Counted from the first letter of the stretch, positions 1 to 7,224 are shown. The stretch is 22,692 nt of DNA from Blastococcus sp. CT_GayMR20 (GCF_004570345.1 NZ_SPQM01000078.1:1-22692); one strand, 5' to 3'. Program-made: numbers and translations. Notes: generated from the sequence alone by a model not told the origin.

Positions 1-672
1 GGCCGTGATCAGCCGGTCGGCGGCCGCGGCGGCGTCGATGCGGGCGACCGCCCGCCGCAGGCAGGCCCGCAGCGCCGCCACGGTCTGCCGGCCGGCGCGG
101 GGCAGCACCGCCGCCTCCACCTGCGCCCGCTTCTCCGGCGTGGACACAGGGCCGGCGAGTTCGACCATCGCCCGCGCGTGCGCCGGGGAGAGGGCGCCGG
201 CATCCAGGGCGGCGAGGGTGCCCAGCAGGCCCTCGACGAGGGTGACCGCCTCGACCAGCAGCAGGCAGGCGGCCCGCCCGGAGATGCGGAGGGTGGCCGC
301 GGCCTCGTCCACGGCCCACTCGCTGACCTCGGTCAGCGCCGCCGGGCGGGCGGCGACCGACGACGCCGACGCCGCGCCCTGCTCGCCGGGCGCGCGGTCG
401 AACATGGCCGCCGGGCGGCTTCGGGCGAACGCTGCCAGTGACCGCGCCCGGGATGCGTACGCGCGAGCGGCGGCCATGTCCGCGGCGACCGCGGCATCGA
501 GGTGGGCGGCGCCGGAGGTCAGCAGCCGGGCCCGGGAGTCGAGGAAGCGCTGCTGCTCGTCGGTGACGAAGTCGGCCGGTTCGGGGAGCTCCTCCCCGAA
601 CTCCGTCTCCAGGCAGGCGATGACGAAGGCGTCGTACTCCGCCTCCGTCAGCTCCACCACCTCGTCGAACAT
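1..672 (-). CDS. DUF222 / 13E12-type protein, N-terminal part, cut by window edge
   Basis: The frame is open for 224 codons from the ATG at 672-670 and runs off the window without a stop, so only the N-terminal part is present. The Ala/Arg/Leu-rich helical composition fits DUF222, including a stretch ending SEWAVDEAAATLRISGRAA (residues about 116-134) and then ALSPAHARAMVELAG (about 160-174). DUF222 usually precedes a C-terminal HNH nuclease domain, which would lie outside the window. The family is multicopy in many actinobacteria (the 13E12 repeat family in mycobacteria). Its biological role is not settled; an endonuclease linked to DNA damage or mobile DNA is inferred. A LexA box covers the start codon, so SOS induction is likely. 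The gene is transcribed in the same direction as the lrp gene behind it, 56 bp away. Confidence 0.8.
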   Translation of the reverse strand, partial: MFDEVVELTEAEYDAFVIACLETEFGEELPEPADFVTDEQQRFLDSRARLLTSGAAHLDAAVAADMAAARAYASRARSLAAFARSRPAAMFDRAPGEQGAASASSVAARPAALTEVSEWAVDEAAATLRISGRAACLLLVEAVTLVEGLLGTLAALDAGALSPAHARAMVELAGPVSTPEKRAQVEAAVLPRAGRQTVAALRACLRRAVARIDAAAAADRLITA

Positions 673-680
673 GTGTTCGA
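665..680. promoter_or_regulatory. LexA (SOS) box over the DUF222 start codon
   Basis: Read in the gene's direction the site is TCGAACACATGTTCGA. This is an exact match to the TCGAAC-N4-GTTCGA palindrome known as the mycobacterial/actinobacterial LexA operator. The start codon ATG forms bases 9-11 of the box, and the box's first T is the last base of the -10 hexamer. Bound LexA would cover both the -10 element and the start of the coding sequence. Confidence 0.85.
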
Positions 681-708
681 TTGTATCGGAGAAAGGAGGG
701 CCTGACCA
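680..708 (-). promoter_or_regulatory. Promoter of the DUF222 gene, probably leaderless
   Basis: In the gene's direction, TGGTCA (-35, 4 of 6 consensus) is followed after exactly 17 bp by TACAAT (-10, 5 of 6). Only 7 bases separate the -10 from the ATG. Transcription would therefore start at or next to the A of the ATG, giving a leaderless mRNA, which is common in actinobacteria. No Shine-Dalgarno sequence is present, in agreement. Confidence 0.6.
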
Positions 709-728
709 GCGGAAAAGCGAGACTTTCG

Positions 729-1223
729 CTAGTCGCGGCCGACGTCCGGAGCGGGGTCGCCGGCCGCGCGTTCCAGCAGTGGGGCGACCCGGTGGTCGAC
801 GAACCGGCGCAGGGCCAGGGCCGTGTCGATCCGCTGGACGCCCGGGATGGCCAGCATCAGCTCGGCGATCCGCCAGAGGTCGTCGGCGTCCCGGGCGACG
901 ACCTGCACCAGCAGGTCGGCCACGCCCGACAAGCCGGTCACCTCGAGCACCTCGGGGATGTCGGCCAGCCCGTGGCTCACCTCGGCGAGGCTGCGCTGCA
1001 CGACCTGCACCGTCACGTACGCGCCGAGCGGGTAGCCGAGCGCCTCGGGGCGGACGCGGCGGTCCAGCGGTGCCAGGACGCCGTTGGTCTCCAGTCGGCT
1101 CAGCCGCGCCTGCACCGTGTTGCGCGCGAGGCCGAGTCGCTGGGACAGGGCCATGACGCTCGCGCGCGGGTCCTCGCCCAGGGCGAGGAGCAGCCGGGCG
1201 TCGGTGGCGTCGACCTCGGGCAC
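729..1223 (-). CDS. bkdR: Lrp/AsnC-family transcriptional regulator, probable BkdR
   Basis: This 164-residue protein is of typical family length. An N-terminal winged helix-turn-helix lies at about residues 6-50 (DATDARLLLALGEDPRASV, then LARNTVQARLSRLE). A RAM effector-binding domain follows at about 67-145 (YVTVQVV, then VTGLSGVADLLVQVVARD). The GTG start at 1223 is chosen because the frame open further upstream (to 1274) does not fit the family's N-terminus. No clear ribosome binding site precedes it. The gene is divergent from the bkd operon, an arrangement known for Lrp-type BkdR regulators in Pseudomonas and Streptomyces. A branched-chain amino acid or 2-oxoacid is the likely effector. 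Regulation of the neighbour and of itself is inferred from the shared intergenic repeats. Confidence 0.85.
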   Translation of the reverse strand: MPEVDATDARLLLALGEDPRASVMALSQRLGLARNTVQARLSRLETNGVLAPLDRRVRPEALGYPLGAYVTVQVVQRSLAEVSHGLADIPEVLEVTGLSGVADLLVQVVARDADDLWRIAELMLAIPGVQRIDTALALRRFVDHRVAPLLERAAGDPAPDVGRD

Positions 1224-1265
1224 GTTGGTCAGTCTGACATGCGCGGACGTCCTACTACCGACTCT

Positions 1266-1298
1266 TCTGCGCACTCAGTTCGAGGGATCTTGCGCAGA
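1266..1298. promoter_or_regulatory. Inverted TGCGCA repeats, candidate Lrp/BkdR operator
   Basis: TCTGCGCA (1266-1273) and its exact reverse complement TGCGCAGA (1291-1298) lie 17 bp apart in the 215-bp divergent region. Their centres are 25 bp apart, close to two and a half helical turns. The second copy sits in a longer near-palindrome, GATCTTGCGCAGATC (1286-1300). The site lies 42 bp from the lrp start, upstream of bkdA. Binding by the adjacent regulator is inference. Confidence 0.45.
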
Positions 1299-1315
1299 TC
1301 GGTCAGTGAGTGGTG

Positions 1316-1346
1316 TTGTTCATGACCGCGGGTGTCGTGTCAGGAT
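1316..1346 (+). promoter_or_regulatory. Weak candidate promoter for bkdA
   Basis: TTGTTC (1316-1321) is followed after 19 bp by CAGGAT (1341-1346). The spacer is longer than ideal. The predicted start site near 1353 would leave a leader of about 86 bases before the GTG. A GTGTG/CACAC inverted repeat lies just downstream, around 1347-1364. No better hexamer pair was seen on this strand. Confidence 0.25.
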
Positions 1347-1426
1347 GTGTGAACGGCGCCACACCCCGGTGCCGATACGTCCACCACCGCAGGGCGCCGG
1401 TCACCCCGGCAGTCGCGGGAGACGGC

Positions 1427-1434
1427 GAGGAGAG
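1427..1434 (+). promoter_or_regulatory. Shine-Dalgarno site fixing the bkdA GTG start
   Basis: GAGGAGAG ends four bases before the GTG at 1439. The AGGAG core (1428-1432) leaves a 6-base spacer, which is ideal. It supports GTG 1439 over the upstream in-frame ATG at 1310, whose extra 43 codons show no E1alpha similarity. Confidence 0.75.
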
Positions 1435-1438
1435 TTCC

Positions 1439-2578
1439 GTGAGCGTGCTGCACCAGGCCACCGAGGTGGTCGATCCCGTACCCGGGGCGGGGGCCCCGCA
1501 CCTGCCGCAGCAGCCCGACCTGGTCCAGCTGCTCACCCCCGAGGGCGAGCGGGTCGAGCACCCGGACTACTCCCTCGACATCAGCGACGAGGAGCTGCGC
1601 GGCCTGTACCGCGACCTCGCCCTCGTGCGTCGCTGGGACGTCGAGGCCACCGCCCTGCAGCGCCAGGGCGAGCTCGGGATCTGGGCCTCGCTGCTGGGCC
1701 AGGAGGCCGCCCAGGTCGGCGCCGGCCGCGCGATGCAGCCCGACGACATGGCGTTCCCCACTTACCGCGAGCACGGCGTCGCCTGGACCCGCGGTGTCGA
1801 CCCGCTGGACGTGATCAGCCTCTTCCGGGGCGTCGACAACGGCGGCTGGGACCCCGTCGCCACCGGCTTCAACCTCTACACCGTCGTGATCGGCGCCCAG
1901 TGCCTGCACGCGACCGGCTACGCCATGGGCGTGCAGCGCGACAGCGCCGAGAGTGCCGTCCTGGCCTTCCTCGGCGACGGTGCGACCAGCCAGGGCGAGG
2001 TCAACGAGGCGATGATCTTCGCGGCCAGCTTCTCCGCCCCGGTCGTCTTCTTCTGCCAGAACAACCAGTACGCGATCAGCGTGCCGCTGGAGCGCCAGAC
2101 GCGGATCCCGCTGTTCCAGCGTGCGGCCGGCTTCGGCTTCCCCGGCGTCCGCGTCGACGGCAACGACGTCCTCGCCGTCCTCGCCGTCACCCGGGCGGCC
2201 CTCCAGGCCGCCCGCGACGGCCAGGGCCCCACCTTCATCGAGGCGTTCACCTACCGGATGGGCGCGCACACCACCTCCGACGACCCCACCCGCTACCGGC
2301 TGGCCAGCGAACTGGAGGAGTGGAAGCTGCGCGACCCGATCGCCCGGCTCAAGGCCTACCTCTCGCGCAGCGGCATCGCCGACGCCGCGTTCTTCGACTC
2401 GGTCGACGCGGAGGAGACCGAGCTCGCCGCCCGGATCCGCACCGGCACGGTGGAGATGGCCGATCCGCCGGCGACCAGCATGTTCGACAACGTCTACGCC
2501 GAGCAGACCCCGACCCTGGCCGCCCAGCGCGCCGAGTTCGTCGCCTACCAGGCCGGCTTCGAGGGAGGGGACCACTGA
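1439..2578 (+). CDS. bkdA: Branched-chain 2-oxoacid dehydrogenase E1 component, alpha subunit
   Basis: This 379-residue protein is a thiamine-diphosphate-dependent decarboxylase subunit. With E1beta it decarboxylates branched-chain 2-oxoacids and passes the acyl group to the lipoyl group of E2 in the cytoplasm. The ThDP/Mg motif is visible as GDG (179-181) and NN (208-209), about 27 residues apart. The active-site loop TYRMGAHTTSDDPTRYR (271-287) resembles the branched-chain enzyme (YR.G.H.TSDD) rather than the pyruvate enzyme. The start is GTG behind a strong ribosome binding site. Its stop overlaps the E1beta start by one base (TGATG), so translation is probably coupled. Pyruvate or mixed 2-oxoacid activity cannot be excluded from sequence alone, but the divergent Lrp gene favours the branched-chain role. 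Confidence 0.9.
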   Translation: MSVLHQATEVVDPVPGAGAPHLPQQPDLVQLLTPEGERVEHPDYSLDISDEELRGLYRDLALVRRWDVEATALQRQGELGIWASLLGQEAAQVGAGRAMQPDDMAFPTYREHGVAWTRGVDPLDVISLFRGVDNGGWDPVATGFNLYTVVIGAQCLHATGYAMGVQRDSAESAVLAFLGDGATSQGEVNEAMIFAASFSAPVVFFCQNNQYAISVPLERQTRIPLFQRAAGFGFPGVRVDGNDVLAVLAVTRAALQAARDGQGPTFIEAFTYRMGAHTTSDDPTRYRLASELEEWKLRDPIARLKAYLSRSGIADAAFFDSVDAEETELAARIRTGTVEMADPPATSMFDNVYAEQTPTLAAQRAEFVAYQAGFEGGDH

Positions 2579-3558
2579 TGGCCGCGCAGACGCTGACCAT
2601 CGGCAAGGCCCTGAACCTCGGGCTGCGCAAGGCGATGGAGGACGACGCCAAGGTCGTCCTGATGGGCGAGGACATCGGCAAGCTGGGCGGGGTCTTCCGG
2701 ATCACCGACGGACTGCAGAAGGACTTCGGCGAGGACCGTGTCGTCGACACCCCGCTCGCGGAGGCCGGCATCGTCGGCACCGCGGTCGGCCTGGCCATGC
2801 GCGGCTACCGCCCGGTGTGCGAGATCCAGTTCGACGGGTTCGTCTTCCCCGCCTACAACCAGATCGTCACCCAGGTCGCCAAGATCCACGCCCGATCCCA
2901 GGGCAAGCTCCCGATGCCGATCGTCATCCGCATCCCCATGGGCGGCGGCATCGGCGCGGTCGAGCACCACAGCGAGAGCCCCGAGGCCTACTTCGCGCAC
3001 ACCCCCGGGCTCAAGGTGGTCGCCGTCAGCAACCCTGTCGACGCCTACTGGGGGATCCAGCAGGCGATCGCCCACCCCGATCCGATCGTCTTCCTCGAGC
3101 CCAAGCGCCGGTACTGGGAGAAGGCCGAGGTGGACACCGCCGCCACGCCCGGCCCGCTGTTCCGCTCGCGGGTCGTCCGCGGTGGGGACGACGTGACGGT
3201 CCTCGCCTACGGGCCGATGGTGAAGACGGCGCTGCAGGCCGCCGAGGCAGCCGCCGAGGAGGGGCGCTCGCTGGAGGTCGTCGACCTGCGCACGGTGTCC
3301 CCGCTCGACCTCGACCCCGTGTTCGAGTCGGTCCGCCGCACCGGCCGTTGCGTCGTCGTCCACGAGGCGCCCACGACGCTCGGCCTCGGCGCCGAGATAG
3401 CCGCCCGCGTCACCGAGACCTGCTTCCACTCGCTCGAGGCGCCGGTCCTGCGCGTCGGCGGCTACGACACCCCCTACCCGCCGTCGAAGCTCGAGGAGGA
3501 GTACCTGCCCGACCTGGACCGGGTCCTCGACGCCGTCGACCGCTCGATGGAGTTCTGA
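2578..3558 (+). CDS. bkdB: Branched-chain 2-oxoacid dehydrogenase E1 component, beta subunit
   Basis: This 326-residue protein has the usual length for E1beta. It forms the alpha2beta2 E1 heterotetramer and supplies the pyrimidine-side cofactor residues. Visible signatures are LMGEDIGKLGGVF (28-40), VDTPLAEAGIVG with the cofactor-activating Glu (E62), the FDGF segment (85-88), and GAVEHHSES (127-134) with the conserved active-site His. The C-terminal transketolase domain carries TVLAYGPMVKTALQAA. The ATG shares one base with the bkdA stop, and the E2 gene starts three bases after this stop. The three genes are therefore one transcription and translation unit. Confidence 0.92.
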   Translation: MAAQTLTIGKALNLGLRKAMEDDAKVVLMGEDIGKLGGVFRITDGLQKDFGEDRVVDTPLAEAGIVGTAVGLAMRGYRPVCEIQFDGFVFPAYNQIVTQVAKIHARSQGKLPMPIVIRIPMGGGIGAVEHHSESPEAYFAHTPGLKVVAVSNPVDAYWGIQQAIAHPDPIVFLEPKRRYWEKAEVDTAATPGPLFRSRVVRGGDDVTVLAYGPMVKTALQAAEAAAEEGRSLEVVDLRTVSPLDLDPVFESVRRTGRCVVVHEAPTTLGLGAEIAARVTETCFHSLEAPVLRVGGYDTPYPPSKLEEEYLPDLDRVLDAVDRSMEF

Positions 3559-3561
3559 CCG

Positions 3562-5040
3562 ATGACCAGCGCAACGCTGCGCCAGTTCAAGCTGCCCGAT
3601 GTCGGTGAGGGCCTCACCGAGGGCGAGATCCTGCAGTGGCTGGTCGCCGTCGGCGACACGGTCACCGTGAACCAGCCGCTCTGCGAGGTCGAGACGGCGA
3701 AGGCGGCCGTCGAGCTGCCCTCCCCCTACGCGGGCACCGTCGTCGAGCTGCTGTTCGAGGCCGGCACGATGGTCGACGTCGGCACACCGATCATCACCAT
3801 CGACACCGGCGGCGGTGCCGCACCCGCCGCGCCGCCCCCGCCGGCCCCTGAGCCGGCCGCGGACGCCGAACCTGCCGCCGGCCTCATCGGCGGCTCCGCG
3901 CCGGGCGGCCGCACCGCCGTCCTGGTCGGGTACGGACCGCGGAACACCGAGGCCCACCGCCGTCCCCGGCGTTCCGGCGACGTCGTCGCCGAGCGCGCGA
4001 CAGCGCCCATGCCCCGCGCCGACCACCCACCGCTGCTGACCACCGCTCCCGACGCCGGCACCAAGCCGGTCCGGCACGGCGGCCTCGAGGTGGGCCGCCA
4101 GGCGGAGGCCCACGCCCTGCACGGCGACGCCGCAACCGCTACGGCCGCCCCCGCCCGTCCAGCAGCCCACGGCCGGGGCCGGCTGCGCCCACTGGCCAAG
4201 CCTCCCGTCCGGAAGTACGCCAAGGACCTCGGCGTCGACCTGACCACCGTGACCGGCAGCGGGGCCGGCGGCGTGATCACTCGCGCGGACGTCGACGCGG
4301 CGGTGACCACGACGGCGCCCGTCCCGGCTGCGCCCGTCATCGGAGGCGAGCAGCGGATCCCGATCAAGGGCGTCCGCAAGCACACCGCCGCCGCGATGGT
4401 GGCCAGCGCCTTCACCGCCCCGCACGTCACGGAGTTCCTGACCGTCGACGTCACCCGGATGATGAAGCTGCGCCAGCGGCTCGTCCTCCGTCCCGAGCTG
4501 GCGGACGTGAAGGTCAGCCCGCTGCTGTTCGTGGCGAAGGCGCTGCTGCTCGCGGCGCGCCGGCATCCCATGGTCAACAGCTCGTGGGACGAGGCCGCCC
4601 AGGAGATCGTGGTCAAGGACTACGTGAACCTCGGCATCGCCGCGGCCACGCCGCGCGGCCTCGTCGTCCCCAACATCAAGGACGCCGGCCGGCTCTCGCT
4701 GACCGAGCTCGCCGGGGCGCTGGCCGACCTCACGGCCACGGCCCGCGAGGGGCGGACGGCGCCCGCCGACATGTCCGGGGGCACGATCACGATCACGAAC
4801 GTCGGGGTGTTCGGCGTCGACACCGGCACGCCGATCCTCAACCCGGGGGAGTCGGCGATCCTCGCCTTCGGCGCGGTCCGCGAGATGCCCTGGGTGCACA
4901 AGGGCAAGGTCGTCCCCCGCCAGGTGACCCAGCTCGCGCTGTCCTTCGACCACCGCATCATCGACGGCGAGCTGGGCTCCCGGTTCCTCGCCGACATCGG
5001 CGCCCTCCTGCACGACCCCGGAGCGGCGCTGGCCTTCTGA
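3562..5040 (+). CDS. bkdC: Branched-chain 2-oxoacid dehydrogenase E2 component (dihydrolipoyl acyltransferase)
   Basis: This 492-residue protein is the core of the complex and transfers the acyl group from lipoyl-lysine to CoA. Domain order: one lipoyl domain at about 7-82, with the lipoylated lysine at K47 in CEVETAKAAVE; a long Ala/Pro-rich linker containing GGRTAVLVGYGPR (115-127); a peripheral-subunit-binding domain at about 209-246 (RPLAKPPVRKYAKDLGVDL); and the catalytic domain from about 265 to the end, with SFDHRIIDGE and catalytic H464/D468. An E3 gene (lipoamide dehydrogenase) is not in the window and is presumably supplied from elsewhere. A single lipoyl domain and a VGYG-bearing linker are, from memory, common in actinobacterial E2 proteins. 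Confidence 0.92.
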   Translation: MTSATLRQFKLPDVGEGLTEGEILQWLVAVGDTVTVNQPLCEVETAKAAVELPSPYAGTVVELLFEAGTMVDVGTPIITIDTGGGAAPAAPPPPAPEPAADAEPAAGLIGGSAPGGRTAVLVGYGPRNTEAHRRPRRSGDVVAERATAPMPRADHPPLLTTAPDAGTKPVRHGGLEVGRQAEAHALHGDAATATAAPARPAAHGRGRLRPLAKPPVRKYAKDLGVDLTTVTGSGAGGVITRADVDAAVTTTAPVPAAPVIGGEQRIPIKGVRKHTAAAMVASAFTAPHVTEFLTVDVTRMMKLRQRLVLRPELADVKVSPLLFVAKALLLAARRHPMVNSSWDEAAQEIVVKDYVNLGIAAATPRGLVVPNIKDAGRLSLTELAGALADLTATAREGRTAPADMSGGTITITNVGVFGVDTGTPILNPGESAILAFGAVREMPWVHKGKVVPRQVTQLALSFDHRIIDGELGSRFLADIGALLHDPGAALAF

Positions 5041-5066
5041 CCTCGGCCCGGCGGCAGGATGTGCCC

Positions 5067-5444
5067 ATGGACCGGCGTCGTGCGTCCCTCGTCCTGCTCC
5101 TGGTGTTCGTGCTCTGCACAGGGATCGCGATCGTGATCAGCGGCAGCCGGCCGGGGCTCGAGCAGGGCCTCGCGCCCGCTCTCGTGCAGTTCGTGGGCTA
5201 CGCCTGCGGGCTGGCCGGCGCCGTCCTGCTCTTCTCCTCGACGACCGAGCCCGAGGTCGGTGCTCCCCGGAGGATCGGGGGTGTGGTGCTGGGAGCGCTC
5301 GTGGTGCTCGTGCTGCTGGACCTGCTCGGCGCCGACGGCACGAACATCGGGGCCGGTTTCGTCCGCCTGGTCCTCCTGGTGGTGATCATGGTGGCGACCA
5401 TCCGGCTCGCGCTGGGGGTCGCGGCCGCCGGGCGACCCCGATGA
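5067..5444 (+). CDS. Small membrane protein with four predicted helices, function unknown
   Basis: This 125-residue protein is not recognised as a named family. Four hydrophobic segments are visible at about residues 7-27, 34-57, 69-88 and 94-119, with little soluble sequence. The Arg-rich first residues (MDRRRAS) suggest a cytoplasmic N-terminus. ATG 5067 is preferred because AGGA (5056-5059) lies 7 bases upstream; an in-frame GTG at 5061 is possible. It begins 26 bp after bkdC, and its stop overlaps the next start (ATGA at 5441-5444), so it is probably co-transcribed with both. No link to 2-oxoacid metabolism can be read from the sequence. Confidence 0.7.
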   Translation: MDRRRASLVLLLVFVLCTGIAIVISGSRPGLEQGLAPALVQFVGYACGLAGAVLLFSSTTEPEVGAPRRIGGVVLGALVVLVLLDLLGADGTNIGAGFVRLVLLVVIMVATIRLALGVAAAGRPR

Positions 5445-6604
5445 CCGATCTCGACCGGCTGCTCGACTTCGCCGAGCGCTCGCGGCTGCCCGAGGGCGGC
5501 TTCGGCTACCTCGGCGACGACGGCCGGCTCCTGCCCGGCCGCCCGGTCGAGACCTGGATCGTCGCGCGGATGACGCACGTGTTCGGTCTCGCGACGCTGC
5601 TGGGCCGGCCGGGTGCGGACGACCTGACCCGGCACGGGGTCCTCGCACTCACCGAGGGCCCGCTGCGGGACGCCGAGCACGGCGGCTGGCGGTCGAGCAC
5701 GGACGACGACACGAAGGCCGCCTACGTGCACGCGTTCGCGATGCTCGCCGGCTCGACCGCCGCCACGGCCGGGGTGGACGGCGGCGCCGCGCTGCTCGAC
5801 GAGGCCGTCGCCGTCTGGCAGGCCCGCTTCTGGGACGACGACGCAGGACTCGCCGTCGAGGAGTGGGACCGCAGCTGGACGACGTGCGCGGACTACCGCG
5901 GGATCAACGCCAACATGCACGGCGTCGAGGCCTCCCTCGCAGCGGCCGACGCCCTGGCAGGGACGGAGCGGTCGGCGCGACTGCGGACGCAGGCGCTGCG
6001 TACGACCGAGCGGGCGTACGCCTGGGCGAGGGAGCGGGACTGGCGGCTGCCCGAGCACTTCAGTGCGGAGTGGGAGCCGCTGACCGAGTACAACCGCGAC
6101 CGCCCGGCCGACCCGTTCCGGCCGTTCGGCGTCACCGTCGGGCACCAGTTCGAGTGGGCCCGCCTGGCCCTGCACCTCCGGGCGACGGCTGCCGACCCGC
6201 CGGAGTGGCTGCTCGCCGACGCCATCGCGCTGTTCGACGCCGCCGCGGCGCGCGGCTGGGCGGCCGACGGCCACGACGGCTTCCCGTACACGCTCGACTG
6301 GGAGGACCGGCCGGTCGTCCCCGCCCGCATGCACTGGGTGCTGTGCGAGGCGGTCGCGGCGGCCACGGTGCTGGCCGCAGTCACCGGCGAGCAGCGGTTC
6401 CGCGACCTCGCGGAACGGTGGCGGGACCACGGCGAGGCGGCGTTCCTGGATCCGACGACGGGCAACTGGCGCCACGAGCTGACGCCCACCGGGGACGTGG
6501 GCACCGGGACATGGATCGGGCAGCCCGACGCCTACCACCTGGTCCAGATGCTGCTCCTCTACCGCCGTCGGGTGCGCGGCAGCGTCGCCGCCGCGCTGCG
6601 CTGA
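5441..6604 (+). CDS. AGE-family sugar isomerase/epimerase (YihS/mannose isomerase-like)
   Basis: This 387-residue protein fits the N-acylglucosamine 2-epimerase family, a single (alpha/alpha)6 barrel of about 390-420 residues. Recognisable barrel motifs are WIVARMTHVFGLA (39-51), NANMHGVEAS (157-166), GHQFEWARL (234-242) and PDAYHLVQML (362-371). By analogy with YihS-type aldose-ketose isomerases, H235 and H366 are the likely catalytic acid/base pair. Members include mannose isomerase, sulfoquinovose isomerase, N-acylglucosamine 2-epimerase and cellobiose 2-epimerase, and the substrate cannot be read here. A mannose-to-fructose role would suit the nearby fructose PTS but is only a guess. It overlaps the upstream membrane-protein gene by four bases. 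No signal peptide is visible, so it should be cytoplasmic. Confidence 0.82.
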   Translation: MTDLDRLLDFAERSRLPEGGFGYLGDDGRLLPGRPVETWIVARMTHVFGLATLLGRPGADDLTRHGVLALTEGPLRDAEHGGWRSSTDDDTKAAYVHAFAMLAGSTAATAGVDGGAALLDEAVAVWQARFWDDDAGLAVEEWDRSWTTCADYRGINANMHGVEASLAAADALAGTERSARLRTQALRTTERAYAWARERDWRLPEHFSAEWEPLTEYNRDRPADPFRPFGVTVGHQFEWARLALHLRATAADPPEWLLADAIALFDAAAARGWAADGHDGFPYTLDWEDRPVVPARMHWVLCEAVAAATVLAAVTGEQRFRDLAERWRDHGEAAFLDPTTGNWRHELTPTGDVGTGTWIGQPDAYHLVQMLLLYRRRVRGSVAAALR

Positions 6605-6650
6605 GCACCTGACCGGCGGCTGTCTGACACGTCACGGAGCTGCTCGTTCG

Positions 6651-6677
6651 GGTGTCCGACGGCGGCGCCCGGGGTAG
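6651..6677 (+). promoter_or_regulatory. Possible stress-sigma (SigB/SigF-type) promoter of the SRPBCC gene
   Basis: GGTGTC (6651-6656) is followed after 15 bp by GGGTAG (6672-6677). This resembles the GTTT-N14-16-GGGTA pattern of actinobacterial general-stress sigma factors. A start near 6685 would give a leader of about 29 bases with a strong ribosome binding site. The match is short and the region is G-rich, so chance is a real possibility. Confidence 0.3.
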
Positions 6678-6713
6678 GGCGACCGTCAACACCATCGAGA
6701 ACGAGGAGGTTCC

Positions 6714-7181
6714 ATGGCCAGCGTGCAGGAAGCCGTCGACGTCGACGTCCCGATCCGCGTCGCCTATGACCAGTGGACGCAGTTCGAGTCCTTCCCCCAG
6801 TTCATGGGCGGCGTCGAGAGCATCACGCAGCTCGACGACAAGCGCCTCCACTGGGTCACCAACATCGACGGCGTGAAGCGTGAGTTCGACGCCGAGATCA
6901 CCGAGCAGCACCCGGAGGAGCGCATCGCCTGGGCGAGCACCAGCGGTGAGACCAAGCACGCCGGGGTCGTGACCTTCCACCGGCTGGACGACGCGAAGAC
7001 CCGCGTCATGATCCAGATCGACTGGGAGCCCGAGGGGCTCGTCGAGAAGGCCGGCGCCGCGCTGGGCTTCGACGATCGGCAGGTCAAGGCCGACGCCAAG
7101 AAGTTCAAGGAGTTCATCGAGAGCCGCGGCACCGAGACCGGCGCCTGGCGCGGGGACGTCCCCCGGCCCGACCAGCAGTAG
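6714..7181 (+). CDS. SRPBCC (START/polyketide-cyclase-like) family protein
   Basis: This 155-residue protein has the SRPBCC helix-grip fold pattern. It begins with EAVDVDVPIRVAYDQWTQFE, then FPQFMGGVESITQLDDKRLHW, central strands with FDAEITEQHPEERIAWAS, GVVTFHRLDD and RVMIQIDWEPEG, and a C-terminal helix around KADAKKFKEFIESRG. The fold binds lipids or other hydrophobic ligands. Proteins of this subtype (cyclase/dehydrase, COQ10-like) are often small and poorly characterised in actinobacteria, so no reaction is assigned. GAGGAGGT (6703-6710) sits just before the ATG and fixes the start. It has its own 109-bp upstream gap and ends at a terminator, so it is probably a single-gene unit. Confidence 0.82.
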   Translation: MASVQEAVDVDVPIRVAYDQWTQFESFPQFMGGVESITQLDDKRLHWVTNIDGVKREFDAEITEQHPEERIAWASTSGETKHAGVVTFHRLDDAKTRVMIQIDWEPEGLVEKAGAALGFDDRQVKADAKKFKEFIESRGTETGAWRGDVPRPDQQ

Positions 7182-7224
7182 GACGGCGGCGCCCGTCCCC
7201 GAACCGGGGGCGGGCGCCGTCGTC
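7182..7224. terminator. Two-way hairpin terminator between convergent genes
   Basis: A 20-bp stem (7182-7201 paired with 7205-7224) with a 3-base AAC loop contains only two wobble G-T positions. It starts one base after the SRPBCC stop codon and ends five bases before the ptsH stop. No T-run follows on either side, which is usual for high-GC actinobacteria. The placement between converging genes supports termination in both directions. Confidence 0.8.

Noticed and set aside
1310..1438. Longer E1alpha start at ATG 1310
   Set aside because: The 43 extra residues resemble translated promoter DNA, and a strong ribosome binding site sits exactly before GTG 1439.
2545..5013. 822-codon antisense ORF over bkdB/bkdC (mirror at 17680-20148)
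   Set aside because: It lacks any recognisable domain, is rich in Gly, Asp, Val and Arg as expected from the complement of high-GC codons, and overlaps well-supported enzymes.
5441..6604. AGE-family protein as a thioredoxin-domain or glycosidase-like barrel protein
   Set aside because: The family also has an (alpha/alpha)6 barrel, but the GHQFEW and DAYHLVQ histidine motifs favour the epimerase/isomerase branch.
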